Notes under the pieces: model-generated
What the model saw: the letters and a program-made list of their open reading frames with translations, nothing else
Told to the model about the DNA's origin: nothing
Databases searched by the model: none
Part shown: in pieces, positions 1-13,770 of the stretch
Layout: each line of letters starts with the position of its first letter
Position numbering within the stretch: position 1 is the stretch's first letter
Source of the DNA: Ascaris suum
Lineage: Eukaryota > Nematoda > Chromadorea > Rhabditida > Ascarididae
Direction: 5' to 3'
Assembly: GCA_013433145.1 (NCBI GenBank)
Contig: CM024169.1
Span: forward strand, 3,782,001-3,846,000
Length of the DNA: 64,000 nt
Program-made: the position numbers and the translations under genes

Positions 1-137
1 TATTCTCATAGCCTGACGGAGCTCACTGAAAGCATGTTGTATGGATGTATTAATATGCTGGCTTTGGGATCATTTTTTCGAAAAGGAAACTATGTTGATG
101 AAACGGTGTTTACTGTGATTTGTGACACGTATTTCAG

Positions 138-3100
138 GAGAAGGAAGTGACGACTCAAAAGCCGCGTTATGTGGCTGCCAAACAAGAGGTGGTACACGTG
201 AAGGCAAAACTCGAGACTGCCACCAAAATGCACGCAGCAGCGCAGAGGTCGGCCGAAACACATGAGAAGAATGTAGTTGCACTGAAGGATAAGATAACGT
301 ATGTGTCGCTTGTTTTTTTTTTATTCTTTTTAATATCGCATTTGTAATTTTATAATTGTAACAGTCATATCTATACTTCATTTGCTCAATTTCATTTCAT
401 TTATTAAAATAGATTATTATTACACATCAACAAAAATATGCTGTGGATGGTTATGTTCATAGTTTATTTTCGTTATCGAACAATTCTGACTTTTTCAAAT
501 ATTGCAGTCAGAAAGGGTTGGGAATTGCTTTTTAGAATGCATTGAATTCAGTACTAAGAATGCGCAACAATACAATGATATATTACTTGTGGTGATTCGA
601 TGACTCATAAAATTTGGATGAGTTGACTGCAGCAATTTGTTGAGGATATTGGCAGATTGTTTTGAAGCGATGTTGTGAATTCAAGGCTTTTCCCAAATCG
701 AAGTCATCAGCTCTCTTCTCGTGACAAGTACATCATTAATATTACCGGATCGCATCCTTTTAAACCACAGGAGTAGAATGTTGTTCTGAATAATGCCCAT
801 ATAATTTCGATTAGCCGAATTATTAGTGGGCAAAGACGTTTTTAGTCAATAAAGAGCGAAGCTTTCAAATGATATTTTCTGTCGTATGAAGGCGAGTAGA
901 TAATGTGCTTCTCCGAAGAGTCGGATGGAGTGTGGAACAATGATTCGTAGGTCGGTGGTAGGTGGCGGTATTCTTTCAGCTGTTAAGAACAGCAGTCATT
1001 TGTACAGTCAGCAAGCTAAGGCATACTGTGAAATTACCGTTTCATCCGGATTGAAGTTCAATGGAAGTAGCCGGATATGGCGATCAAATTTCAATTTGCC
1101 GTCCTAACTTTGCAGTTGAATATCACCAGTGGTGATGGGTGAATGCTTTTCCACACACGTGTGATTGATCTAGGTCAGATTTATGGAGTCTGAAGAAGAG
1201 GAAGCAGGCATTTTGGCGTGGAGAGACATCGATTTCCTGCCACAAAATTTGCAACTCTTTCATTCGTGTAGATATCTATTCTTTTTTTGTGGGAAGTAGT
1301 TCTCGAGCAACCGGATTGCCTTAGGATGCAAGTTAAATTTGAATGGGAAGCAAGTGCGGATTAATGCTTCTTCACGATGAATAAATACTGCATAGGAACA
1401 AAGATGTTTTTAAAAAGTTTCTCTTGTTTCGCTTAACCTAGTCAGTGGTGGATAGTTAGTTCCTTTTTTTCGTAAGGCTTTGAGGTTGCCAATATGAAAT
1501 GTATAGGACTGTGACCGGAGGGTGTCGGCATTGTTTTTCTATACAGCTATTATATTTGCATCATTCCAGCGCGGGGAATATTCGAATATTTGCTTGCGCA
1601 TGGAATGATATTAACAACCTCAGCAAATGAATAGACTTTAAAATTTGGTCACATGGTTGGTTCGTTCTATTGCTTTCTATTTAAAAGTCAAATATATGAT
1701 CATAGGTTGTACCCTTCACGCGTTTCAGAGAGGGCAATGACAGTGCCTCGGCCTCGAACGGCGAAAATTTTTACCTTCTGCAGACAAAAACCGGACTTAT
1801 GCTGATTTTTTCTCTGCGCTTTCTGTTCAACCGTCGTTTGAACGCTCCTAACAGCAGTCGTCAATTGTTATGACATCGATCAAATTGAGAGTGTTCCATT
1901 ATGTTTAGCACATCTTCGGATGAGTTGATGGCAACACTTCTTAAAGAACAGATCGTTAGCAGGTTTAGAATTTAAAATTTATTTATTCCAAACTGTGTTC
2001 CAAGAGATACCGGTGGAATAACCGATAAAGGAAGTAAACTGTCGACGGATGAGAGGATATATCCATATTGTACTTCGTGATGCCTCTGATGTTGTTTCAG
2101 TGAGGTAGAGCAAAAGAAGATCGAGTGCGAGGAGAAGCTGGCCGCTGAATCACAATCACTCGACATGCAGCTCAGCGATGCTCAGGTATCTCGTTCTTTT
2201 CACGTATTCTTGAATATTTCTGTTGTCGATTATCAACGGAATTGCTGTATTTTAGCATCCACTCAAAGAAATATGCAAGGTGGGGGAGGGGGAAGCTTAT
2301 TCATTGACCTTGTTTGTGGGCTCTTTTCTTAAAGTTTCGCTGCGGTCAGCAATTATCGAAGCGTCTCGTCTCATCTAAGCATGTTTATGTATTTGCGCCT
2401 GTCTATTCTGTTCAATTATTTCAACTCGAAAACAATCAGGCCTACAAAATTCGATGGGCATGATATACTCTCAAGTTGGTCTCGTATATCATTATTTAGG
2501 TTGGTCTGTTTACTTGAATGGAGTTATGATTTCGTAGAAGTGCCGATAAATTTGTGATGTTTTCAACTGGCCGGATTTTTTTTACTTTTGCACAGTTGTT
2601 GAAATCGAAACAGGTTTCACCTTTCCACGAAAATTTGTGCTGTGGTCAAATCATTGAAAACATAGGTGCATTGTTGGACTCATTTATTATTCCCTGATAG
2701 CTGATACAGTGATTGGTGTGATAAGCCGAACTGTTATTAATATTGGAATTTTGCTAACTGAAATCCGTTGATGGCATATTTACAGGTAACCGAATATTAT
2801 GCGCTGAAAGGTGAGGCAACGAAACGTTGTGGCGTATTGGATATGGAGTTGAACAAATTACTGCAAGAGAGAGAAACCGATAGGAATGCATTGCAGTTTG
2901 AACAGAGGAGACTTGTACAGGCTACCGAGCGAGTGAAGAATGTAATTTTTATGTTGTTTTTGTTGACTCCCCTATTGCAGTGTTTAATTACAAAATTAAT
3001 TTAGAAGCAATTTATTTGATTGCTAGAGTAGTGGTAGGAATTAGCATAGAGCGTTTCGAATTTAGATTAAATGCCACGATGATCAGTCATCTTAATGTCG

Positions 3101-6100
3101 AATCCTGCCTTGGCAATTTTTAATCACTTCTTAGTTTAATTTTTTGTTCATTTTTTTACTGCTCATGTAGATTGTATATGTGGGATTAATAAAGGCATTG
3201 TTATATAGCATGTCGCTGTTCGACGCTTCCAATAAAATCAAGGTCAAGTTTGTTTACGTCCCATGGAGGCGTTAGACTACAACGCAGAGAATTAGAATTA
3301 TAAAGCGCTGAAGTATTTCTTTCGTCGTCGTGTTGAATTAGTGTGAGTTGCAGAAGGAAAGCGAGATAGAACGGAATGCGCGTCAAGCGGAACATCTCAG
3401 CGAGAACATTCAGTCGCAGACGGCGTTACTCGAGGATGAAAAGAAGAATCTGCGTCATCTTGAAAATCAGGTTTCTTTCCCATTGAGTGACCGCTTATTT
3501 CTATTGATCTATAAATTAATGATGCAAGTGGAATAAATGAAGAGATTATCCCTTGTTTGATGAATGAATTATTGGTGTTCTTCTAGGTATTCACATGAGT
3601 AGTTTAGAGAATTGTACTTTGTAAGCGAAAATACTGAGAGATTTCATTAAGTAATAAGTTTAACAATTGGTGATTTTATAACTTGTTCGTAGTGTCGGAA
3701 GGTGGTCAGTGGATCTGGCCTGCTTTATAATGCTTTTTGGAATTGTGCTCTCTCCCTTTTGACCTCTTCGTTCATCTCCCGTTGCCTTCTTCTAGAAGGG
3801 ACGAACTTGGTGGGCAAATATTTTAGGGCATCTGTGGAACCTGATTTTTTTTTTTAAATCTACGAGGGATGGTATCTGCCCATACATACTCATGTGTGCA
3901 GGTACGTGAGTCGAAGGAGAAGCTGGAAAAGGTGGCTGTGGAGCTAAACGAAGTTTCGCGACAGTTGGCCGATGCTCACGGTGATACAGCAGAATCAGAG
4001 AGGAACCGACGAAGGAACGAGGCGATTGACAGTCTCAAAAGAGTGTTCCCGGACCGTGTTTATGGAAGGCTTGTGGACCTTTGCCAACCTTCGCATAGAC
4101 GGTTCCAGTTGGCTGTCACGAAGGTTTGATTGAAAGTTACTTTCACACAGAACTTATTAAGTAACTGAAAATAGAATCGTTTACTGAACGAGAGGCAAAA
4201 GTAGATGAAATGGCTGGTAAGTGGGTAAGTGGTTGTGTTTTCTCGAGCAGCCCGAAATTGGTGTGCTGTTTTGGTAGCGTGCATAACACTTTAATGGAGA
4301 CGTTCTTGGAGTGCGATTTCGAGTTACTACAGCAACACCCTTGTGCTGTGCGACTCTTTCCATCCGAAATTGGATCAGGAGCTAGGTGAGTCCACCTAAT
4401 CATCACTGTCTGCAATAGTTCAAAGCTATGCCCCACGTTGCTTCGCGATAGTTTGAAAAAGGATCCGTGACGGTGCTGGGGCATTAAAAGTTAACTTCTA
4501 GTTAGCCGCAAACGTATAGCACAAAGCTTTGTTATGTTCGAAAATGTGCTATAATCATCATTACTTGTGATGCTGATCTCGATGTGCTTAGATATGTGAA
4601 CTCTAAATTGTATTTACTTTCATTGCTTTATGCTAAATTTGAACGGCCTCTTTTTGTAGCATTCAATTGTTCATAGTGAAGTGACGTTTGCGGCGAAATA
4701 GGATTATGGTGATAAGTGCACAAATTCGACCTCTAAATTCTCTCGGCGGCCATAGTTCGCCTTTGAATTTTTACTCTAATCAAGCGGCAGCTTCTGCTTT
4801 GATGTTGCGGAAGAGTGACAGCATCTTGTTGGGTGAGACTTTCCCTGTAGTAGCATTCAGGAAGTTCATGTATTCCTATTCTTTGTTCTTCCTTTCTGAC
4901 TAGTTGTCAGGATCCTCCCATTATCCTAATCTTCATCTTACTCTCCTCCTCGCTATGTCACGCATCTTCTCCCTGTCACTGTTCCCCTCCCCTTTCTCTC
5001 CTTTCCTTCCCAGCCTGGAACTTGTTCGCTTGCATTACAGTGTGTAGAAGCAATTGTTGATGTTTGGAGGCAAGGGCGGAAATTATGCTTATGGTCTATC
5101 AAGTACGTTTTAGGTGTTGGCGAAGAACATGATGTCGATTGTTTGTGACACAGATGAGACGGCACGCGAGAGCATCGTTTACCTGAAGGAACAGCGTCTA
5201 CCGCCAGAGACCTTCTTACCGCTATCAATTCTCGACGTTCATCCCATTAATGAAAAACTGAGGTAGTGTACTGTGTGGTGATTCGTATAGAATCCCTCTT
5301 CTATCATGCTTTTCTACCTTGTGGTGGATAAAATTCATGAACTTGAAGTTGATCGTTGAAAAGATGAAAGCCAGTCATTTATAGTCCCCTATGAAAAACA
5401 ATTTAGACTCACTAAAGAGAATAATCAGCATATTTTTATAGAGAGTTGACGGAACCACGAGGAGTGAAGCTGGTGTTCGACGTTATTCAGTGCAACAACC
5501 CGGTTGCAAGGAAGGCACTGCAATTCGCATGCGGTAATGCACTGGTATGCGAGACAGCAGAGGATGCCAAGTATTACTTTTCCCATTATTTCATCGTTTT
5601 GAGACTAGACGAGGAGGGAGGCGAATGTGGCGATAACCACCGATCCTAGGTAGAGAAAACAGTGACGTAAAAATTTGGTGCTTTCGAACTCAGCGCATAA
5701 GGTTCAGGAGTGGACGTGTTCGGTAGGTTAGGTGCTCGAAGTCGAAGTCAGTTTGCGCAGAATAGTTGTTTGAATTGCACACAGGTCTCAAAAGCAGTAC
5801 AGGATGTCATGACTAAATTCCTTCTTCCCTCCTGTTCTCAAATAACCTCTTGGGAAAGTCATCGTTTCATTTGTAGATGTTCCCATCACTAGGCCTAAGT
5901 ATTCCCCAAGTACAGGTTTGAAGGCCATGTACTGTTTATGGGCCGTCAGTCCAGGTGTCGAATTGATTGGGAAAGGATTGTAGAAAATGCAGCGTTTTTT
6001 ATGCTCTTGACCGTTTTTAGTACGATGAATAAATATTTGTAATTTTCTTTTGAGCAGATATTTTCCGCCTATGTGGTTTGTTTTTCAATGCTGTATAGCA

Positions 6101-9100
6101 GTCTTGGAAATCGGAAAATTCTCTAGCCCGTCTAGTCGTCACCCATATCTGTACAGCTTATTTGCTGTCCTTTAATTATGAAAGATGAAGATGGATTTGT
6201 GGATTTTTGTCTCATGTGAGGCACCATCAATCAGGATTATTGTAAAATGTTCTGAGCTGTTTACATGATTCGTAACACTTGTTATATTTTAGTTTGAATT
6301 GTGTTGTATTATTTGTATGCGTGTAAATGTTTTAAACGTTTGCAGGTATTTGGCATATGGTAGCGCTTCAGATCGCTATAAGGCGATAGCACTGGATGGT
6401 ACTCTCTTTCAGCAGAACGGCGTGATCTCAGGTGGAGGACAGGAATTAAAAGTTCGAGCAAGGAAATGGGATGAAAATGCGCTCAGGTATTTTTTCTTGC
6501 GTCATGAATTACATCCAATTTATTTTGTGCCCTTGTCGGAGGTTGCGCAGATGATATAAAAAAGATTATTCTAGTAAAGCTATACTCTTTTCTCAGGAGA
6601 AGTCTACGAAAGTAACTTCGAATTTGAACCCAGTTTTGTTACGATTGAGAGCGATGTATACATTTGGAGTTATTAGTTTATAGCGTGCGTTTTGGAATTG
6701 CGAATTTCTCGTGGTTTTAAAAGGAGGAGGATTTATTCAAGCCGAAGAAATAGTTTAATGAAATTATTCGTTTTTAACGCTAATCGTTCGAAAGTTCCTC
6801 TTAACATTGATGAAATAAAGGTTGGAGGGATGTATTCGAAAAATTACGTTATCTACAATTTGTTTCGTTTTAGAAAGTTGAAGGAGCGTCGTGCTGTATT
6901 AATGGAGGAAAACCAGCAGTTACATCGCACACGCAAGAAGGAATTGGACGTGGAAATGAAGAGGAATCAACTTGTACAACTTGAACAACGGATTAAGTAC
7001 ACCAAAAATGAACGCCTAAAGGTGGAAAACCAAACAGCGAAGCGACTCGAACAAGAACTAGAGACGTTGAATGGCGAACTTGCCGTCATACAGGTGTGCT
7101 TGCATTATTTTTGAGCTCGCAGAACAGAACGATTGTTTCGAGTGATCGAAAATTATGTATGGTTGGTGAGGTGACATCATGATTCTTGGGCAGTCATCTT
7201 TCCTCTCTTCTTTTTCATACAGGTGTATTTGGCGGAAGTGTTTGAAAGAGCGAGTCATCGATATTTTTTCTGAATGTTTGGTTATATTTCTTCTATTTGG
7301 GTTGGTTGTTATACTCATATTTTGATGTGTTGTCTAGCTTCAATTGTAAAGTTTGCTTTGCCCATAAGTGGAAGAAAAGTAATGAAAATTTCCATACCAC
7401 TGGCACGAGCAGGTAGAAAAGAATCGTGTTTCGGCATAAAAGTTCCCATGCTATTCTGATTTTGGGAGAATAGTAGAGAATAAATCTTGCTGAGCTTCCG
7501 GCTTTTCCCTCTTCTCATGTATTCTGATCCATCTGGAGGGATTCTTTCTTGGAGTGAAGCCGTACAGAACAGTTTTTCATGCTTTCGTCGTAAGACTTTC
7601 TTCATTTTCTTTTAAACTGAACTTTTCTCTTACAAACTCACTCATCAGTTCGTGATAAACAAACTGTTTCTTATCCTTCTCCTTCGTCATTTAGAATCCT
7701 TGAGTATTCCTGTGCCCGTCTTCCAACATGCATTTATTTCAGCCAAAGATTGACGAAATCGAACAGCGGATGGCCGAGAGAGATATTCAAATAGAGAAGC
7801 TGCAGAAGAAGAGAGACAGCGTCACAGATGAAGTGTTTCGTGATTTCTGTCGACGAATCAATATCAAGGATATTCGGTAGTTCTAATTTTTCTGCAAGTA
7901 GGCATGTAGAAAAGAGGCTGACAAAAATTGATGCATCCTTCTCTCGAGAAAGAAAAATTCCTTGATAACAGGATTAATGATGCGGTTTTGAAATGGGTGC
8001 CTGCTATGTTGTATTGTTGGTTCAGTTTTGTGGTGTACACCAAATAACAACTCAGAACGGAATTCATTCATCAGATCCCATGCAGCGTTAATAAAAATTT
8101 TACCCCTCATTTGATTTGCACCTTCATATTTTGGACTAATTAGTTGTTTTGTTGTGGCTTTCAGTCAATACGAGCAAAGAGAGATGCGTTTCCATGAAGA
8201 GATGCAAGAGCAATTGAAGAAGTTCGACAATGAGTTGGATAGGCTCAAAAATGAACTCGAATATTTGAAATCGGACGATAAATCATGTGAGTTTTTTCTT
8301 CTTTTTTTGTCTCTGTTAATCACTGAAGCAGTGCTACCGAGATTTTTTGGGTACACCCTGTAGATTATAAAAGTGTTTTCTTTAAGTGTTATATAATTTC
8401 ATAATTTTGGCTTTTAGTTTTTGTGTTATTTGAAGTGATATCTGAGTTGAATGTTATCTGATTGCAGTGCGAGAAAAGCAGGAAGCTGAGAAAGTAAAGA
8501 GGCTGACAAAAGATTTAGTCGACTTGAAAAAGAAAGAGGAACGAGAACATAAGGTTAGTTCACTTTTAATACATGGTTAGAAGAACTATGTGTTTGTTCT
8601 TTATAGAAGCTGCATGGACTAAAGTGATCTCTTGAGATTTTAGGAGGTAAATTCGGATTTTGATCTTAGAATGTTCATTTTAATGACGAGTTGCTCATTT
8701 CCGTTGATCAGCTTCTTGGCATTTCGTTTGAAAGGGGAGTGGTGACCGATGGTTTTGGTAACTCCGGATTTAGATGTGGAAGGTAAAGAGTGGAAAATGG
8801 ATTTGGTTGGTAGGGGTAGAGAGGTGGATATAACACATTGTAACGGTAGAAGTCTTAAACGAGGAGGGTGAGACATGCATCATGTAAATATTAGCATTCT
8901 GGAAGAAGCATCGTGTTGTTGAGGGGCGTATCTTCCAGAATGGAAACAATTTCCGCTGTGATGGGAATCTTTTAGTGCGAAAGTTCATTGAATATGGCAT
9001 ATGGCGCTGGCAAATTTTCGTTATGAGGTCACTGTTATAATATTTCAAAAAACGAGTGAAATGTTTAGAAGCTGAAAGATCTGGAAGCTGAATACGAGCA

Positions 9101-12100
9101 GATGAAGATGGAGATCGTTGCGAAGAAGGCTGCTGTTGAGGATAGCGAATGTGAAATTAACGTCGTTAAGAAAAATGCTCAGCAAGCTGCTCGTGAGGTA
9201 CTTTTCCTTGCTATCTAATCGCATCGGCATTCTATTTGTTGTCATTTTCAAACGTATCTAACTATAAGATTTTTCTTTCTTTATCTTCATTTTCTTTGGT
9301 TTTAAACCAAATAGATTCTTCATATTCGTTGTAGTTTTATTCAGTAGGATGCGAGAAAGGGATCTTAAAAGAAGAGACTAAGCACTGTGAGTAAAGAAGG
9401 CGATAATGAGTTTAGCAGCAAGATTTTTTGTGAAGGTGAGTGCGGAGGAGAAGCTCGTGCTGGCATTGGAACAGGCCATAGTGCGTCGTCGCAACGAGCG
9501 CCACTCGATCCTGCACTCATGCAAAATCAACGGCGTTGAAGTGCCACTTATCAAAGGATCACTCGCTGATGTGGATGCCGATGAACAGACACCCACTACA
9601 AGTTGGCATTTCTAATTCCAATCTTAACTTACACTTTTTGGCTTTCAGCTATTCTCAAGGCCAAAACCATTTAATGGTAAGCAGAGGACATCTAAGGGTT
9701 AAATGTGCTGAATATTCAAGATTTTCGTTTACATCTTTTGTAGGAGGGTTCTCTTGATTGGAGCTTTACGGTGGGGATCCCGACTGTTTAGTCGCCATCC
9801 TATTTCTGGAGTAAACTTTCACATGGATTAGCTATCATTTCGCAGTTATGTCCTGTAGTGGTGATCTTGCTAGATTTCTGTTCAAAGGGTGGTTGGCCTG
9901 GGAATAGTTATTGCTGGGCTCAATGCCATACTCATTAGATTCTCACTTAGTTTTATTAACTATAGGACACTTATGACGGCAAAATTAATCTGTTGAAATC
10001 TTCTCCAATAAATGAAGCATCGATTACCAACTCCACAATTAAGTGTACATCTATCGTCGGTTTTTTCCATTAATCTCATGTTACTTTTATCTATTTTCTG
10101 TCTGTTTGCCTCGTTTTTTATGACTCTGTGGTGCAGTAGTGTAATGGGGCAGTCATCGTGTTCGAAAGATGAAAAGTTGTGGCTCTCACATCGGCTACCT
10201 CATTTATGTTCCTTCTTTCGCATCTCGCCACCTTTGTTTTGTTTGCTTAACGATCGATTACATACCGTTTTTCCGTTAAGGTGCTGAGGATGCGTCACAG
10301 CCGAGTCAGCCGACTCCGGAGCAAATGGATCGCGAGGCTAAGATTACAATCAATTTCAAGTCGCTTCCTGAAGCTCTTAAGGAGGTATTTCTTTGGAGAA
10401 TATTCATTTCAGTTCATTTAGTTATATGCATTTTGTGTTGGTTCGTTTCTCATTCATTGAGGGGACGTTTGCAATTCTCAATCCCACTAAATAATAATAC
10501 AGTGGTCGTATACTAATGATAGTAGTTTTTGATGCCACGAATCGGGTCAATCCCAAATTTTTTGTCAATTTAACATTCATTGTGTAAATGTTTACTTTTA
10601 AGTATGTTTTCTTTAATATAGCGTCTTGCGTTTCACTTCAGGTATTCTTTTGTTGAAAGAAGATACTTTCTATTTTTTCAAAAAATTCATTACTCTTGAA
10701 CCGACACTGCCCTCCCAAATTTAGAATGTCGATAAGACCCGGATCTTCATTGATTCAAGAAAATACTATATATTTCTACATGGAGCTAAACTGGAGTTGA
10801 TTTTAGAGCCTTGATTTAGTTGTGAATCTTATTTGCAAACCAGCTGGTCCGAAATGGGAGGAATTGAAGAGAGACAATGGGGAGGGCGAATATGGATAAA
10901 CTGACTGATCAGCGTTGTTGATTGCAGTTGGAAGACGAGGAGGAAGTGAAGAGGGCGGTTGAAAAACTAGCGAAAGAAGTGGCGGACACGCAGGCGCTCA
11001 TTTCACGTATTAGTGCGCCGAATTTGAAGGCCAGCGAAAGGTAATGCTCACATTACATTGTCTGCGATGTTTTGGTAGTCGTATTATGAGACGTCGTTTT
11101 TCGATGTTGGGGGGGGGGGGGGGGGGGGAGCGGAGATCCAAAAAGCAATGACTGCAGTCTTTTTGAGTGAAGAGTTTTGCGATCGCGTTATTGGCAGAGA
11201 TTTCTGCTTTTGCATTTTCACGCATTCTTTTTATGAAATTGTTGCAACGTACATCCTGATAATATTTAAGAGTAAGTGCACAAACGAATTTCGATCGTTA
11301 AAACGTTTCGCCTTTATAGTAGCGACATTAACTAGCCATCAGAATAATAACGTCGACTAATTCTTTGCGTGTATGCTGCGAACGTCTTTTTTAGAAGGAA
11401 GAAGTTCAGATTATTAAGACAGTTCACCTCGTGGTGCGATGGGAAGTTCATATAAGGTGTTGTAAAAAGGAAATTCGAAATCGACATTATTAAAGTAATC
11501 TTATGCTGGCACGCAACGTGCCGCATTTTGCACTCCATACGATGATTCCGTCGGCATTCAATTTTGGTGATAATTTAAACAGTTTTTTCCAAAAACAGCT
11601 TTTCAAAGCAACAACAATTCAGTTTTGGGATCCTCAAGTTGATTTCGATGGACTCGTTTTTATTCGAGAAGTTCGAATTTTTCATGCAGCTGTTGCACTT
11701 TGAGGGGAGCCGGTTCGACAACTTCTTGCACTTTGTTGGATTCATATGACCCCGGGGCACCATTTAAGCAGTGAATACTTTCAGAACTACTTTCTCAATT
11801 GAAATCTTTAAGTATATTTCGGAACACGTGAGAACTTTGAAGACTGTTCGCATGCAGAGCTCCAATAAGCCTTTGTAGAATCCTTTCTTGTTACTTAAGT
11901 CTTTTCATGTTTTCGCGTGCAAAATGCTTCTCTTTCATCGATTTGCTTATATATGCATCCCTTTTTTTTACCATTGATGGTGTAATGAAATCGTAGAGGC
12001 AACTCTATCCTCATGGTGATCAGGTCTTCCTCGAAAAATTTTCCAAAATCAATAATGCAAGATTTAAAAGTAATAGTTTTGTGTAGGGGCGTAGTGAGTT

Positions 12101-13752
12101 TAAAAAAACGTTTACCAAAATCTTTACCCGTTATTTTATCGCAAAAGTTTTTAGAACATTATTTTTGTTTCATTTATCATGATTGCATAATTTTCTTAAT
12201 TTTTACACTTCTTGGAACATTTTTATGTGGAATTCAATTATAGAATGGAAATAGTGAAAGAAAAAGAGGCCGAAACAACAGAGGAGTGTGAAACAGCGCG
12301 AAAGAAGGCGAGAAAGGCGAGGCAGCTTTTCGAGAAAGTTAAAGCTGATAGATACAAACGATTCCAGGAATGCTTCGAGCCTGTGGCGCAAAAAATTGAC
12401 GAAATATACAAGGTGTGTCGCAGCCACAAATATCTTTTTATTTTCGTTGTCATTAACATTATCGAGATTGGAGCGAACGTTAACTTCTCTCGGAATAGAG
12501 CGAACTTCAGCATTAGTCAGAACAGAGCGAATGTAGTGATGTTTTTTTTCCAAACATAAACTTGTTCTCGTTTGGCAGGTTAACTTATTCGCTATAAAAT
12601 GAACTCAAAAGCATTATGCTTCAGTTTTTTTTGATAGGTGATTTAGATGCCGATGAAGGATGTCATTGACGAGTGATGCGATTAAATGATTGCAAATTTA
12701 TTCGTTTAATATCCATTTTATTGTTCATTACTATTTAGTTGTGATGTCAGATGTGCATAGAGCTCATCGATTCATCGTTAAAAAACATTCTTTCGAGTAT
12801 CGCGAATGTTTGTGTTGTTTTCGCTTCAAAATTAGTGGAAGGAAAGCGCATTTCTGAAAGTGAATTTCTGTAGGAAAAAATAGCGCAAAATAGAATGTGA
12901 ATCTTTTTAATTTTCTGAAACGAAATATTGAAGTTCCAAAAATATGTTTTTATAAAAGCAAAAATTGCAGCAGTTGAGTCGTAACGAAAGTGCACAAGCA
13001 TTTCTCGGTGCAGACAATATGGAAGAACCTTATCTCGAGGGAATCGCATACAACTGCGTTGCACCGGGAAAGCGATTCCGACCGATGGACAACCTCAGCG
13101 GAGGAGAGAAGACGGTTGCGGCATTGGCACTACTCTTTGCAATGCATGCCCGAAACCCATCGCCGTTCTTTGTGCTCGATGAGATTGATGCCGCACTTGA
13201 CAATACCAATATTGGAAAGGTTGGCATTTTCCTAATTTTTAGCTTGAGGTTTTCGGATGGCAAGGTTCTTGAAGGCATGTGTCACCTTTGCCTACGTTTC
13301 TGGAAAGTATTTGAATTTTCTGCACAGATGCTTGAGTTCGTTACTTTCTCAAAGGCTATCTTTTTAAATCGATTTGCATATGAAATCTTTATTATCAAAA
13401 TAAGAAATCAGAAAATAGAATAGATTGGCTGGGAAATCAAAGATTCAGCGGAACATCATTGTTTTGTTCTTTCACTTTTACTATATTTGCTTTTGAGATT
13501 TGCTTTAAGAATTGCTTCACTTGATAAAGTTTTACTTACTTTCCTTCGATTCAGGTTGCCAGTTTTATAAGTGAGCGTGCACGATTGGATATGCAGTTGG
13601 TCGTTATATCATTAAAGGAGGAATTTTACAATAAGGCTGATGGATTGGTCGGTATATATCCACAACCAGCGAATTGCACAGTATCAGGTGTTCTTACCCT
13701 CGACCTCACCACGTTTAAACAATCGCATCTTGATTCTTCGGCCGTCGATTAG
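138..13752 (+). CDS. him-1: Cohesin subunit SMC1 (him-1/SMC1A homologue), 3' part, 19 exons
   Basis: Structural maintenance of chromosomes protein 1, the cohesin ATPase that pairs with SMC3 to hold sister chromatids together in the nucleus. Exons: 138-298, 2101-2185, 2786-2941, 3354-3470, 3902-4123, 5114-5262, 5442-5570, 6346-6486, 6874-7093, 7743-7876, 8165-8286, 8468-8553, 9069-9197, 9436-9601, 10281-10384, 10928-11040, 12244-12412, 12971-13219, 13555-13752. Phases agree at every junction and give 949 residues, about the length of human SMC1A from residue 284 to its end. Order: coiled coil, hinge (exons at 3902-6486, with CGNALVC and ISGGG), return coiled coil rich in K/E, then the C-terminal head with signature [16 protein letters not shown] and Walker [19 protein letters not shown] at 12,971-13,219. 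The stop is TAG at 13,750. The Walker A exons are outside the window. Identity is essentially certain; the least usual acceptor is TTTTTTGTGAAG before 9,436. Confidence 0.96.
4248..5102 (+). other. Coding-like exon chain inside an SMC1 intron (unidentified)
   Basis: The SMC1 intron at 4,124-5,113 holds open stretches that SMC1 does not need, because the hinge reads straight across it (AVTK to VLAKNM). Stretch 1, about 4,248-4,385, is open and ends at a consensus donor (CTAG/GTGAGT). Stretch 2, 4,702-4,832, begins after AATAG in the matching phase and ends at GGTGAGAC. From there a phase-compatible acceptor GTCAG at 4,920 leads to an open run to a stop at about 5,046. A separate stretch at 5,014-5,102 follows a long pyrimidine tract ending CCCAG and ends at AA/GTACGT. 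The first reads, for example, [17 protein letters not shown] and the last [19 protein letters not shown] recognise no family. It could be a nested gene, an exonised gene fragment or chance. Confidence 0.25.
11109..11128. repeat. 20-base G homopolymer in SMC1 intron
   Basis: An uninterrupted run of 20 G on the plus strand, followed by AGCGG, in the intron between SMC1 exons 10,928-11,040 and 12,244-12,412. It can form G-quadruplexes in DNA and in the nascent SMC1 transcript, and its length is likely to vary or be miscalled in assemblies. Confidence 0.95.
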
Positions 13753-13764
13753 AGTACTTGTCCA

Positions 13765-13770
13765 AATAAA
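13765..13770 (+). terminator. Candidate polyadenylation signal for SMC1
   Basis: AATAAA lies 12 bases after the SMC1 stop codon. A second AATAAA occurs near 14,086 in an AT-rich stretch. The first is unusually close to the stop, so the distal one may be the main signal. There is no transcript evidence. Confidence 0.35.

Noticed and set aside
4143..4484. 113-codon minus-strand ORF in an SMC1 intron
   Set aside because: It is the complement of the more coding-like plus-strand stretch at 4,248-4,385; it has no splice context or motif of its own.
11010..11225. Minus-strand ORF with a proline run
   Set aside because: The prolines are only the translation of the G20 homopolymer on the opposite strand.
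12203..12559. Two overlapping ORFs of about 115 codons on both strands
   Set aside because: They overlap SMC1 exon 12,244-12,412; only the SMC1 frame has splice signals and homology.
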